From: Chitinophaga eiseniae
GTDB lineage: Bacteria > Bacteroidota > Bacteroidia > Chitinophagales > Chitinophagaceae
Length of the DNA: 64,000 nucleotides
Direction: 5' to 3'
NCBI RefSeq assembly: GCF_012641265.1
Contig: NZ_JABAHZ010000008.1
Location: forward strand, 1-64,000
The position numbers and the translations under genes were made by a program. The notes under the pieces were generated by a model. The model made no database searches, was not told the DNA's origin, and was given only the letters and a program-made list of their open reading frames with translations. This document shows, piece after piece, positions 7,478-16,141 of the stretch (position 1 is the stretch's first letter; every line of letters starts with the position of its first letter).

Positions 7478-8740
7478 TTAAGCCACTGCTACACTCAGCA
7501 TAGAATCAGGCAATGAAAGGTTAAATCTGTTCTTTAACGCCCTCATGTCATCGCTTACCTTACTGGCTACAATCTTCGCATATATCTGTGTAGTGCGTAT
7601 GGATTTATGCCCCAGCATGGCGCTCACGGTTTCCAGTGGTACGCCGTTAGCCAGTGTTACCGTGGTGGCAAAGGTATGCCGCGCAGTATGGGTGGTAAGA
7701 TTCTTCTCTATGCCGCAGAGGTCTGCAATTTCCTTGAGGTATCCGTTAAAACGCTGATTGCTTTTGATGGGTAACAGTACATTGTTAGCAACACAATGCG
7801 GATGTTCGCGGTACTTCCGCAGGATCTCTTTAGCCAACGGTAACAGAGGAACGTTTTCACGGCACCAGGTCTTTTCCCTGTTTTTCACAATCCAATCTTC
7901 GCCATCGAAGTATTTAGTGATACTGTCAGGTGTCAGCAACTGTGCATCTTTATAAGCGTAGCCGGTGAGTGTCATAAACACATAGGCGTCTTTGGCCTCC
8001 TGCAGGCGGGGAATGGAGAATTCTTTATGATACAATGTGCTGAGTTCTGCCACGGTAAGTATATCCCGCTCGGGGTTGATATAGGAACATACATAATCCT
8101 GCAAGGGGTTACACTGTAACCATTTCCGCTGGACCGCCAGCTTTAACAGCTGCTTGGTGTTCTTCAGGTATTTCATAGCAGTGTTATCCTGGATACCTTC
8201 TGTAAGGGTGAGATAATCGAAGAAATCTTCTGCGAAGGAAAACTCAATTCTTTCGAGGGGAATATCTTTCATTTTCAGGACGCCAGCAAGAAAGGCTGTG
8301 ATCTTATCCTTTGTGGTGAGCCATTTTTTATAGGTGCTGTTTTCCCGCTTCCCTTTGTCCACCTTTTCTTTGAACTTCCCGTTGTGAAAATCTACAACCT
8401 CCAACAGTGTCCGTTTTTCCTGATGAACACCCAGATAGGCGTTTTTAATCATGGTAGGGGTAACGGCTGATCCCTGCTTCTTCAACAGGTTGTAGTGCCG
8501 GAGCAGCTCACCTCTGACGTGTTGCAGCTGGTTGTTTATCTCAATGGCTTCTGCTGACTTTCCCATAAAGATGCCGGCTTCTTTGTTGAATTTCGTGGGA
8601 TCAACTTTGTAGCCCAGTGAAAATCCATCCCGGGGAAAGCCCGTAACAGTAATACGGACGCAGATAGTAGCCTTTCCGCTGGAATTATTGTTATCGTACC
8701 GGAGATGAAAGAGGATTGATAAATCTTGACTTACTTTCAT
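7478..8740 (-). CDS. Tyrosine-type site-specific integrase (CTnDOT-like)
   Basis: 420 residues from ATG 8740. The N-terminus (1-95) looks like the arm-DNA-binding domain of Bacteroidota integrases. Residues 110-210 form the SAM-like core-binding domain and about 225-410 the catalytic domain. Catalytic residues seen are H351 and R354 in HTARHTF, H378 in LGHKS and nucleophile Y387 in TTQIYAKI. The first arginine is replaced: TGYAYKD (259-265) has Ala where most relatives have Arg, as known for IntDOT-type enzymes. The gene lies 250 bases from the 3' end of tRNA-Lys, the probable attachment site. Confidence 0.9.
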   Translation of the reverse strand: MKVSQDLSILFHLRYDNNNSSGKATICVRITVTGFPRDGFSLGYKVDPTKFNKEAGIFMGKSAEAIEINNQLQHVRGELLRHYNLLKKQGSAVTPTMIKNAYLGVHQEKRTLLEVVDFHNGKFKEKVDKGKRENSTYKKWLTTKDKITAFLAGVLKMKDIPLERIEFSFAEDFFDYLTLTEGIQDNTAMKYLKNTKQLLKLAVQRKWLQCNPLQDYVCSYINPERDILTVAELSTLYHKEFSIPRLQEAKDAYVFMTLTGYAYKDAQLLTPDSITKYFDGEDWIVKNREKTWCRENVPLLPLAKEILRKYREHPHCVANNVLLPIKSNQRFNGYLKEIADLCGIEKNLTTHTARHTFATTVTLANGVPLETVSAMLGHKSIRTTQIYAKIVASKVSDDMRALKNRFNLSLPDSMLSVAVA

Positions 8741-8991
8741 AGTCAAATAAGTTTTAGGTTACCGATTTTTGGTTTTGTTTGGTTTGTTTTGTTTCGGTTT
8801 GCAAGTCCTAAAACCCTTTACTGATAAGCATCTACCAGAAAAAAGGATACACTAAACTTAGATTTTTTTTGTATCCTTTTTTGTATCCTCGCAGATTCGT
8901 TTGATATGATTTATCTTTTCATACCAAAAGCAGAAAAGCCGCATAAATCCTACGATTCAAGCGGCTTTAATTTCCTTTGATGATTTAGTAG
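8741..8991. promoter_or_regulatory. Integrase leader and probable attachment-site region
   Basis: This holds a G/T-rich leader (8771-8802), then AAAAAGGATAC at 8840-8850, its inverted copy GTATCCTTTT at 8871-8880 and a further direct copy GTATCCT at 8883-8889. Repeated short sites beside an integrase gene and tRNA are candidates for arm-type binding sites, though the inverted pair could equally be a weak terminator. The tRNA terminator follows at 8935-8968. Confidence 0.4.
8935..8968 (-). terminator. Terminator downstream of tRNA-Lys
   Basis: AAAGCCGC and GCGGCTTT arms around an 18-base loop. On the minus strand the stem follows the tRNA 3' end by 23 bases and is followed by TTCTGCTTTTGG. 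Confidence 0.65.
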
Positions 8992-9064
8992 TGATCCCGC
9001 TGGGACTCGAACCCAGGACCCATACATTAAAAGTGTATTGCTCTACCAACTGAGCTACGGAATC
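8992..9064 (-). tRNA. tRNA-Lys (UUU)
   Basis: A 73-base cloverleaf. The acceptor stem is GATTCCG/CGGGATC with discriminator A; the D-arm is AGCTCAGTTGGTAGAGC; the anticodon loop is CTTTTAA with anticodon TTT; the T-arm is CTGGGTTCGAGTCCCAG. CCA is not encoded. Its 3' end faces the integrase, so it is the probable integration target of the island. Confidence 0.95.
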
Positions 9065-9229
9065 CTTTGCTGTTAAGCGGTTGCAAAAATAGGAATATTT
9101 TTATTCCTGCCAAATTTTTATTCAAATTTATTCGCGACCCCGCCACCGCAGACACTTATAACAACAAACTCCCCAAAATAGTTCAGTACATTTCTGTAAA
9201 TGCCTTATAATAAATTGATGTTACTCACC

Positions 9230-9237
9230 TATTTTTG
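9230..9237 (+). promoter_or_regulatory. Bacteroidota -7 promoter box for the SDR gene
   Basis: TATTTTTG matches the TAnnTTTG consensus and lies 18 bases before the ATG at 9256. The -33 element is not clear. Confidence 0.55.
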
Positions 9238-9255
9238 TGTCGCTAAATTATACCC

Positions 9256-10068
9256 ATGAATACGTACTTTCAGAATAAGACGGTAGTCATTACCGGCGGA
9301 TCTTCAGGAATTGGTAAGGCACTGGTCGTTGACCTGCTGGCACAGGGCGCTATCGTAGCGGTGTGTGGCCGTAAGCAGGCGGCATTGGACGCATTGCACC
9401 AGGAACTTGGCAGCCAGCAGCTGTTTACCTTTGTGGCCGATGTGAGTGTGGAAGCCGATTGTAAAGCGTTTATTGATGCCACGCAGATGAAGTATGGTAA
9501 GATAGATGTGCTGATTAATAACGCGGGGATTTCTATGCGGGCGCTGTTCCGTGACTTGGATATCAAGGTGCTGAAATCGTTGATGGATATTAATTTCTGG
9601 GGTACGGTATATTGTACCAAGTTTGCGTTTCCTTCTATTTTGGCGAACAAGGGTACTATTGTGGGTGTGTCTTCTATTGCAGGCTACCGGGGGTTACCGG
9701 GACGTACGGGCTACTCTGCTTCCAAGTTTGCGATGCAGGGTTTCCTCGAGGCGCTGCGCACAGAAAATTTACATACAGGCGTTAACGTGATGTGGGTATG
9801 TCCTGGATTTACGGCGTCGAACATACGTAATACGGCGTTGAATCCAGAGGGTAATGCACAGAGTGAAACACCGCTGGATGAAGGGAAGCTGATGAGTGCG
9901 GAGGCGGTAGCTGCTGCCATCACCAAGGCTATTGCTAAGCGCAAACGTACGCTGGTATTGACAGGCCAGGGAAAGCTTACGGTGTTCCTGAGTAAGATCC
10001 TGCCGGGCGTATTGGATGGATTGGTTTTTAATCACTTTAAAAAGGAGCCTGGTTCGCCGTTACAGTAG
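9256..10068 (+). CDS. SDR-family NAD(P)-dependent oxidoreductase
   Basis: Classical short-chain dehydrogenase of 270 residues. The cofactor site TGGSSGIG lies at 13-20, NNAG at about 90-93, the catalytic Ser in GVSSIAGYRG and the YSASK catalytic Tyr/Lys pair about 13 residues later. CGRKQ after the second strand suggests NADP preference. The substrate cannot be told from the sequence. It stands alone on the plus strand with its own promoter box. Confidence 0.9.
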   Translation: MNTYFQNKTVVITGGSSGIGKALVVDLLAQGAIVAVCGRKQAALDALHQELGSQQLFTFVADVSVEADCKAFIDATQMKYGKIDVLINNAGISMRALFRDLDIKVLKSLMDINFWGTVYCTKFAFPSILANKGTIVGVSSIAGYRGLPGRTGYSASKFAMQGFLEALRTENLHTGVNVMWVCPGFTASNIRNTALNPEGNAQSETPLDEGKLMSAEAVAAAITKAIAKRKRTLVLTGQGKLTVFLSKILPGVLDGLVFNHFKKEPGSPLQ

Positions 10069-10276
10069 CAAACAGCCGTTGACGTTAGTGGGAAAAAATT
10101 CCGTTCAAAATACGATCGCCTCGGGATTTTTATCGTTATTTGCACTAAGTTCAGCTCGCGTTACCCCGGTGGCATCTTTTTTGGAAGGAAAGCGCGCATT
10201 TAACTTGCCATTCTGAAATGAACAAAAGGTGAGAACGGGATTTTGAACATAGGGATTTGGATTTAGATTTTCGGGC

Positions 10277-11104
10277 ATGTCCATCATAACATTAACATCA
10301 GACATAGGGATGCAGGATTACCTGGTAGGTGCCATCAAAGGGCAACTCTGGCAATACTGCCCGGAATGTCATGTTACCGACATCACCCATCATATCAGTC
10401 CTTTTAACTTACCACAGGCCACTTACATCTGTAAAAGCGCCTTCGCCTATTTCCCGCTGGGCACCTTCCACTTTGTATTAATCAACTTATTCGATAAAAG
10501 ACCCGATCATGTGCTGGTAGCAGAACATAACGGCCAGTATATCGGTTGCGCCGATAATGGCTTGCTCACCATGATTGTGGGAGGTATGCCGGAGAAGGTG
10601 ATCAAATTGCCCCTTCCTCCCGACGCGCCTAAAAATACGTTTACCATTTTGCAGCTGCTGGCATCTGCCGCCAGGGAACTAAGCCGGGGCAAGGCCCTCG
10701 GTGAACTGGGACCACTCACCCAGCAGATCCAGGTAAAGAACAACCTGCAGCCGCTGGTGGGGGACGACTTTATAGAAGGCCAGATCATTCATATCGACAG
10801 CTTCGAGAACGTGGTGGTCAACATCACCCGCCAGCAATTCGATATGCAATGCAAAGGCCGTAAGTTCCGCATCTTCTTCCGCCGCGATGAGGTGATCAGC
10901 CAGATCAGCGAAACCTACGCCGATGTGCCGGAAGGTACTAAGCTGGCCATTTTCAATGCTGCCGGCTATCTCGAAATTGCTATCAATAAAGGCAATGCCG
11001 CCGGCCTCTTTGGCCTCCAGGGCTTCCGGAGGGAACAGCTGACCCAGCCCGCCGGCTACCAGCAACTGTCATACTACCAAACTGTAAGAATAATTTTTCA
11101 ATGA
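10277..11104 (+). CDS. SAM hydroxide adenosyltransferase (DUF62 family)
   Basis: 275 residues of the SAM hydrolase/chlorinase/fluorinase family, which splits S-adenosylmethionine to adenosine and methionine using hydroxide. It begins with ITLTSDIGMQDYLVGAIKG, the family's N-terminal SAM-binding segment with the conserved Asp. It also has ITHHISPFNL, GCADNGLLTMI and the C-terminal barrel segment HIDSFENVVVNI. Halogenases of the family are rare and have a distinctive extra loop that I do not see, so hydrolase is the default. Its stop overlaps the next gene's start (ATGA), so the two are probably co-translated. Confidence 0.85.
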   Translation: MSIITLTSDIGMQDYLVGAIKGQLWQYCPECHVTDITHHISPFNLPQATYICKSAFAYFPLGTFHFVLINLFDKRPDHVLVAEHNGQYIGCADNGLLTMIVGGMPEKVIKLPLPPDAPKNTFTILQLLASAARELSRGKALGELGPLTQQIQVKNNLQPLVGDDFIEGQIIHIDSFENVVVNITRQQFDMQCKGRKFRIFFRRDEVISQISETYADVPEGTKLAIFNAAGYLEIAINKGNAAGLFGLQGFRREQLTQPAGYQQLSYYQTVRIIFQ

Positions 11105-11394
11105 TCAACCGTATCGTAAAAATGGAATTTGACCCGGGAAAAGTAGCAACCTTCCGGGCCCTCTTCGCCCAACAGCAACAACAGATCCGGAATTTCCCCG
11201 GTTGCCTGCACCTGGAGCTCTGGGAACATGACGCCTCCGGGAATACCTTTTTTACCTTCAGCCAATGGGAGTCCGAAGCCGCACTTGAAAACTACCGGCA
11301 GTCCCCCCTCTTCCGGGAAACCTGGGCCGCTACCAAGCCACTTTTTAATGCCAAACCCGCCGCCTGGACCGTTACCCAGGCCGCCAGCCTGTAA
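11101..11394 (+). CDS. Antibiotic biosynthesis monooxygenase (ABM) domain protein
   Basis: 97 residues forming a single dimeric ferredoxin-like ABM domain. Typical features are the start MINRIVKMEFDPGK, the central FPGCLHLELWEHD strand and FTFSQWESEAALENYRQS. ABM proteins include quinol monooxygenases, haem-degrading enzymes and many of unknown function. The start overlaps the SAM hydrolase stop by four bases. No haem ligand or flavin site can be assigned. Confidence 0.8.
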   Translation: MINRIVKMEFDPGKVATFRALFAQQQQQIRNFPGCLHLELWEHDASGNTFFTFSQWESEAALENYRQSPLFRETWAATKPLFNAKPAAWTVTQAASL

Positions 11395-11549
11395 TTCCGG
11401 GCAGAAGCCCCTGGATTCTAATGGATTTTTAATATCCCCGCTAACGCAAAACAGGATGCTGAAAACCAGTAGCCAAAGGCTCCCAATTAAAAAGATATTT
11501 ACAAAAAGTTAAAACTGTTCACCAGATTAGCATAATTTGCTGTTTTTTA

Positions 11550-11557
11550 TATTTTTG
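11550..11557 (+). promoter_or_regulatory. -7 promoter box for the DUF2723 gene
   Basis: TATTTTTG, a match to TAnnTTTG, lies 20 bases before the ATG at 11578, following an AT-rich stretch. A -33 element is not obvious. Confidence 0.55.
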
Positions 11558-11577
11558 TCGGACCTTAAAACAACCTT

Positions 11578-14500
11578 ATGAATTTCAAAAGGACCAACAA
11601 CATGGTCGGCTGGGTCATTTGCATCATTGCCTGCTTTGTTTACATTAAAACGATGGAAGCTACAGGCAGCTTGTGGGACTGCGGCGAGTTTATTTCAAGT
11701 GCTTATAAAGTACAGATCCCCCATCCGCCCGGAGCACCGTTGTTCGTGTTGCTTGGAAGATTGTTTAGTATGTTCCTGAAACCCTCCCAGGCTGCATTGG
11801 GCGTAAATACCATGACTGCCCTGGCCAGTGGTTTCACTATCCTGTTCCTCTTCTGGACCATCACCCACTTCGCACGCCGCCTCATGGTGAAAGCCGGGGA
11901 AGAAATCTCCCGCGAAAAAATGATCGCCATCATGGGCGCCGGTATCGTTGGTGCGTTGGCTTATACCTTTTCTGATTCATTCTGGTTCTCCGCTGTGGAA
12001 GGTGAAGTATATGGTATGTCCTCTTTCTTCACTGCCATCGTATTTTGGGCTATCCTGAAATGGGAGCATGAAGCCGACGAGCCTTACTCCGACCGCTGGA
12101 TCGTATTGATAGGATACCTGCTCGGTCTGTCTATCGGTGTGCACCTGCTCAACCTCCTCACCATCCCCGCCATGGTAATGGTGTACTACTTCAGACGCTA
12201 CAAAGTAACCGGCTGGGGTACCTTCTGGGCTTTCGTGATCGGTTGCGGCCTTACCGGTATCGTACAGAAATACCTGATCCAGGACACCGTGAAAGCATCC
12301 GGTTATATGGATGTATTCTTCGTAAATAGCCTGGGAATGGGATATTTCTCCGGTTTTATCTTCTACTTCGCTTTAATCACCGCTATACTGATCATCGGTT
12401 ACCGTAAGCCGAAATTCGCGCTCTATGCACCGTTGATCGTTATCGCTACCATTATATTGGTGCCCGCTTTCAACGATGTGAGCGGTGGTACTATCTTCTT
12501 TAAAATAGTACTGGCTGCCCTGTTCGTGGCTATCCCTTACCTCCTCAAAATGGTAGGTGTAAAGCTCGACTTTATCAGAACCACCCACGCCAGCCGCCTG
12601 TCGATCCTGTTCGTGCTGTTTATGCTGTTGGGTTATTCTACCTACGTAACTACCATGGTACGTTCTACCGCCAATCCGTCTGTAGATATGTACAACGTAG
12701 ATAACCCTATCTCCCTGGTAGGTTACCTCGGTCGTGAACAATATGGCGATTTCCCACTGGTATATGGCCAGGTGTTCACCGCACGTCCTACTGAATATAA
12801 GGAAGGCGGTAACATCTACGCCCGTGGCGCTAAGAAATACGAAGTAGCCGGTAAGAAAATGGACCCGGTATATGCACCCGATGATATGATGCTGTTCCCG
12901 CGTGTATGGGATGCCAGCAACGACCAGGGCCATGCCGATTACTACAAAACCTGGCTGGGACTGCAACAAGGCGAAAAGCCAGGCTTCGGCGATAACATCA
13001 AGTTCTTCCTCCAATACCAGGTAAACTTCATGTACTTCCGCTACTTCATGTGGAACTTTGCCGGAAAACAAAACGATACCCAGGGCTATGGCAACGTAAG
13101 AGATGGAAACTGGATCTCTGGTATTCCATTTATTGATAACCTGATCTATGGCGACCAGTCCATGATACCGGATAGCCTCAAGGACAACAAGGCACACAAC
13201 ACCCTGTTCTTCCTGCCGTTTATCCTGGGTCTCCTCGGATTCTTCTATCAATATAACAACCACCGCAAAGATACCCTGATCGTATCCCTGCTGTTCTTCT
13301 TTACCGGTTTAGCGATCGTTATTTACCTGAACCAGGCCGGCAACCAGCCACGTGAACGTGACTACGCCTATGTAGGCTCTTTCTACGCTTACGCCATCTG
13401 GATAGGATTGGGTGTACTGTCTGTATATAATTTCCTGAAGAAGAAAACCAAAAGTGCCCTCTCTCCTGCCCTGGCCACCGCCGTGTGCCTGCTGGCAGTA
13501 CCAGTGCTGATGGCCTTCCAGGAATGGGATGACCACGACCGCTCTACCAAATACGTAGCCAGAGACGTAGCCAAAGATTACCTCGAATCCTGTCAGCCCA
13601 ATGCCATCCTGTTTACCGTAGGGGATAACGATACTTACCCGCTCTGGTACGCCCAGGAAGTAGAAGGCATCCGTCCGGATATCCGGGTAATTAACCTCAG
13701 CCTCCTCGGGGTAGACTGGTACATCGACCAAATGCGCAGAGCGGTAAACCAAAGCCCTGCCGTGCAAATGTCCTGGACACCGGATAAATACAAAGGCGAA
13801 AACCGCAACTACATCCGCTTCTTCGACCCGGGAAATATTCCGGCCGATAAGTCCTTTAACCTGAAAGAAATCATGACCTTCATGGGAAGTGATGATGTAA
13901 ACAGTAAAGTGACTACCCAGGATGGCGGCTCCGAAAACTTCCTGCCTACCCGTCAGCTGTATGTGCCGGTTGATAAACAAGCCGTACTGGCCAACCATGT
14001 AGTAGCAGCGAAAGACAGCGCGAAAGTCCTGCCTTCTATGCCGTTTAAGATCAGCAAAAACTTCCTGTTGAAAAATGATCTCGCCGTATACGATATCATT
14101 GCGACCAACAACTGGAAACGCCCGATCTACTTCACCAGCCCAACAGACCTGGGCCTGAACGAATACCTGCAAACAGATGGTCTTACCTACCACCTGGTGC
14201 CACTGCCTAAGCAAACCGCACAAGACCCGCTGGGTATGGACATCAACGCTAACGTAGGGGTAATGTATGATAACCTGATGCATAAATTCGAATTCGGTGG
14301 CGCACAAACCCGCGGTACCTACTTCGATGAGCCTAACAGGAAAATGATCATGTACCTCCGCCAGGCGTTCACTAAACTGTCGGTAGCCATGACACAGGAA
14401 GGCCAATCTAAAGACAGCGCCCTCAACGTGCTCCGTTACATGGATAAAAACATCATGGAAACTAACTTCCCTTATGCGATGACCACGCCAGGTAACATGC

Positions 14501-14811
14501 ACAACTACACTTCCATCCAAACCATCTATGCTTACTACATGGCTGGCGATGCGAAGAGAGCAGAAGAGCTGTCGGCCAAAGTGGTGAAGGATTGCGAGCA
14601 ACAGTTACGCTACTACGCTTCCCTCCCTGCCAGCAAAATGACCAACGACTTACAACGCGATGGCCAGAATGCGCAGCAGTTCATCACCTGGTTAGGCCAA
14701 ATGAAATCTGACTTCGGTGTAAATGGTACTAAGAGAAATAAAGAAGGATTAATCCAGGTAAATACCCAGGAAGATTCCAACGGTACCAAGGCGCCTGATT
14801 CCGCTAAGTAA
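11578..14811 (+). CDS. DUF2723 family membrane glycosyltransferase-like protein
   Basis: 1077 residues. The N-terminal half has about a dozen hydrophobic segments. The DUF2723 hallmark is near the start (SLWDCGEFISSAYKVQIPHP, about 32-51), followed by PGAPLFVLLGRLF. This acidic-residue-bearing first loop resembles that of protein O-mannosyltransferases, and the family is listed as GT117. The C-terminal third is soluble and probably periplasmic (YPLWYAQEVEGIRPD and further). Such proteins are near universal in Bacteroidota and are suspected of O-glycosylating exported proteins. It is monocistronic and ends at a strong bidirectional terminator. Confidence 0.85.
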   Translation: MNFKRTNNMVGWVICIIACFVYIKTMEATGSLWDCGEFISSAYKVQIPHPPGAPLFVLLGRLFSMFLKPSQAALGVNTMTALASGFTILFLFWTITHFARRLMVKAGEEISREKMIAIMGAGIVGALAYTFSDSFWFSAVEGEVYGMSSFFTAIVFWAILKWEHEADEPYSDRWIVLIGYLLGLSIGVHLLNLLTIPAMVMVYYFRRYKVTGWGTFWAFVIGCGLTGIVQKYLIQDTVKASGYMDVFFVNSLGMGYFSGFIFYFALITAILIIGYRKPKFALYAPLIVIATIILVPAFNDVSGGTIFFKIVLAALFVAIPYLLKMVGVKLDFIRTTHASRLSILFVLFMLLGYSTYVTTMVRSTANPSVDMYNVDNPISLVGYLGREQYGDFPLVYGQVFTARPTEYKEGGNIYARGAKKYEVAGKKMDPVYAPDDMMLFPRVWDASNDQGHADYYKTWLGLQQGEKPGFGDNIKFFLQYQVNFMYFRYFMWNFAGKQNDTQGYGNVRDGNWISGIPFIDNLIYGDQSMIPDSLKDNKAHNTLFFLPFILGLLGFFYQYNNHRKDTLIVSLLFFFTGLAIVIYLNQAGNQPRERDYAYVGSFYAYAIWIGLGVLSVYNFLKKKTKSALSPALATAVCLLAVPVLMAFQEWDDHDRSTKYVARDVAKDYLESCQPNAILFTVGDNDTYPLWYAQEVEGIRPDIRVINLSLLGVDWYIDQMRRAVNQSPAVQMSWTPDKYKGENRNYIRFFDPGNIPADKSFNLKEIMTFMGSDDVNSKVTTQDGGSENFLPTRQLYVPVDKQAVLANHVVAAKDSAKVLPSMPFKISKNFLLKNDLAVYDIIATNNWKRPIYFTSPTDLGLNEYLQTDGLTYHLVPLPKQTAQDPLGMDINANVGVMYDNLMHKFEFGGAQTRGTYFDEPNRKMIMYLRQAFTKLSVAMTQEGQSKDSALNVLRYMDKNIMETNFPYAMTTPGNMHNYTSIQTIYAYYMAGDAKRAEELSAKVVKDCEQQLRYYASLPASKMTNDLQRDGQNAQQFITWLGQMKSDFGVNGTKRNKEGLIQVNTQEDSNGTKAPDSAK

Positions 14812-14817
14812 TTATTT

Positions 14818-14875
14818 TATATAGAAAGAGGGAGGCCCTCACGCTGTAGCGTGAGGGCCTCCCTCTTTCTATATA
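14818..14875. terminator. Long perfect bidirectional terminator hairpin
   Basis: A 27-base arm pairs perfectly with its complement around a four-base TGTA loop (the arm core is GAGGGAGGCCCTCACGC). It lies between the convergent DUF2723 and Fic genes, 7 bases after one stop and 5 bases before the other, and is flanked by TATATA on both sides. Confidence 0.8.
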
Positions 14876-14879
14876 AGGA

Positions 14880-16001
14880 CTATTTCTCCCACAAAGCCTC
14901 ATTCAGCTCATAGCTGGCACTCCGCCCTCCCGCTGTTGCTTTTATCAAAACAGACAAATCCAGCAATTGCTGAATATCCCGAAGCGCTGTATCCTGCGAA
15001 CACTTCGCAATCTTTGCCCATTTGGAAGAAGTCAGCTTTCCTTCAAACCCGTCCAGCAGCCTGTTCAGCAGCAGTATTTGCCGCTTATTGAGCACTTGTG
15101 TAACTGGATTTTTCCAGAAGTGAGCTTTTCTGATAACGGTAGTTAATATTTGGTCAGTAGACATTAACGCACGATCCAGGCATTGCAGGAACCAGGTCAG
15201 CCAATCCGTTATATCCAACGTTCCCTGTTGCGTACTTTCCAGGATATCATAATAGCTGTTTCTTTCTATTCTTATTTGAGCCGACATGCTATAAAACCGT
15301 CGCGCACTTTCATCAGCGCGGGCCAGCTGCATATCTGTTATTGCTCTTGCGATTCTTCCGTTGCCATCATCGAAGGGATGGATTGTTACAAACCACAAGT
15401 GCGCGATGGCAGCCTTTATCACCGGGTCTTCTGCTGCCGGTGCATTAAACCATTCTAAAAATCCGGTCATTTCAACATCGAGCTTATCAGCATCAGGCGC
15501 CTGGAAATGTACTTTCTCCCTTCCCATCCCGCCAGAAACCACCCTCATAGGATCCTCTTTGGGATTGTTTCTCCAGCCACCTATAAAGATTTTGTACATA
15601 CCGCTATACCCTGTTGGGAACATGGCAGCATGCCATCCGTATAGCCGGTCGGCGGTAAGTAGGCTGTCATAATGTTGAGTGGCATCGAGCGTCATTTCCA
15701 CTACGCCATCTACGTGCCGGTCGGCAGGTACCATACCTGCCATATCTATTCCAAGCTGCCGGGCTATGGACGAACGCACCTGATCAGGGTTAAGTACTTC
15801 CCCTTCTATTTCACTGGACTTTACCACCTCCAACGTCAGGTTTGTAAGCGTAGCTTCTGACTGAAGGGCTGAGCTGAGGGCTTCCATATGCCCCAACAAC
15901 CGGCCCTGGCGGTGGCGGACAGCCACCAACAGCCGATACACTTGTTCTCTATTCCACTGAAAGTGAGGCCAATCCCTTAATTGATGTATGTAACGTGCCA
16001 T
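14880..16001 (-). CDS. Fic-domain protein adenylyltransferase with inhibitory helix
   Basis: 373 residues from ATG 16001 (MARYIHQL, the usual start of DUF4172 proteins); a further ATG at 16016 is possible. The N-terminal DUF4172 region is followed by the inhibitory motif SSEIEG (62-67), matching (S/T)xxxE(G/N). The Fic core has HPFDDGNGR (208-216) with catalytic His. The C-terminus looks like a winged helix (about 300-370). Family members transfer AMP to proteins, and the inhibitory Glu keeps the enzyme off until relieved. The single-protein layout marks it as class II (N-terminal inhibitory helix). The target is unknown. Confidence 0.88.
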   Translation of the reverse strand: MARYIHQLRDWPHFQWNREQVYRLLVAVRHRQGRLLGHMEALSSALQSEATLTNLTLEVVKSSEIEGEVLNPDQVRSSIARQLGIDMAGMVPADRHVDGVVEMTLDATQHYDSLLTADRLYGWHAAMFPTGYSGMYKIFIGGWRNNPKEDPMRVVSGGMGREKVHFQAPDADKLDVEMTGFLEWFNAPAAEDPVIKAAIAHLWFVTIHPFDDGNGRIARAITDMQLARADESARRFYSMSAQIRIERNSYYDILESTQQGTLDITDWLTWFLQCLDRALMSTDQILTTVIRKAHFWKNPVTQVLNKRQILLLNRLLDGFEGKLTSSKWAKIAKCSQDTALRDIQQLLDLSVLIKATAGGRSASYELNEALWEK

Positions 16002-16082
16002 ACCCCAATATATCATTTATTCTCCGCAAAACATGCGGTGAATAGACACGTCTTTCTCCGCATCACCTATCTAAAACAAAAA

Positions 16083-16116
16083 TCCGGAAGCCATGGTACT
16101 ACCCATGACCTCCGGA
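16083..16116 (-). terminator. Terminator of the sugar isomerase-like gene
   Basis: TCCGGAAGCCATGG pairs with CCATGACCTCCGGA (12 of 14, the rest wobble) around TACTAC. On the minus strand it is followed by TTTTTGTTTT. It lies 25 bases past the stop at 16142. Confidence 0.7.
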
Positions 16117-16141
16117 CAATATCTTCGCGAAGCGTTAGGAA

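Noticed and set aside
1..8991. Second copy of the tRNA-Lys 3' end marking the far edge of the island
   Set aside because: No repeat of the tRNA 3' segment was noticed in this stretch; the other edge is probably beyond position 1.
10277..11104. Fluorinase or chlorinase
   Set aside because: The family includes halogenases but their distinctive extra loop is not seen and there are no halometabolite genes nearby; a hydrolase is far more likely.
12373..14601. Long antisense frames within the DUF2723 gene
   Set aside because: Product composition is unnatural (for example His- and Val-rich) and the plus-strand gene is clear.
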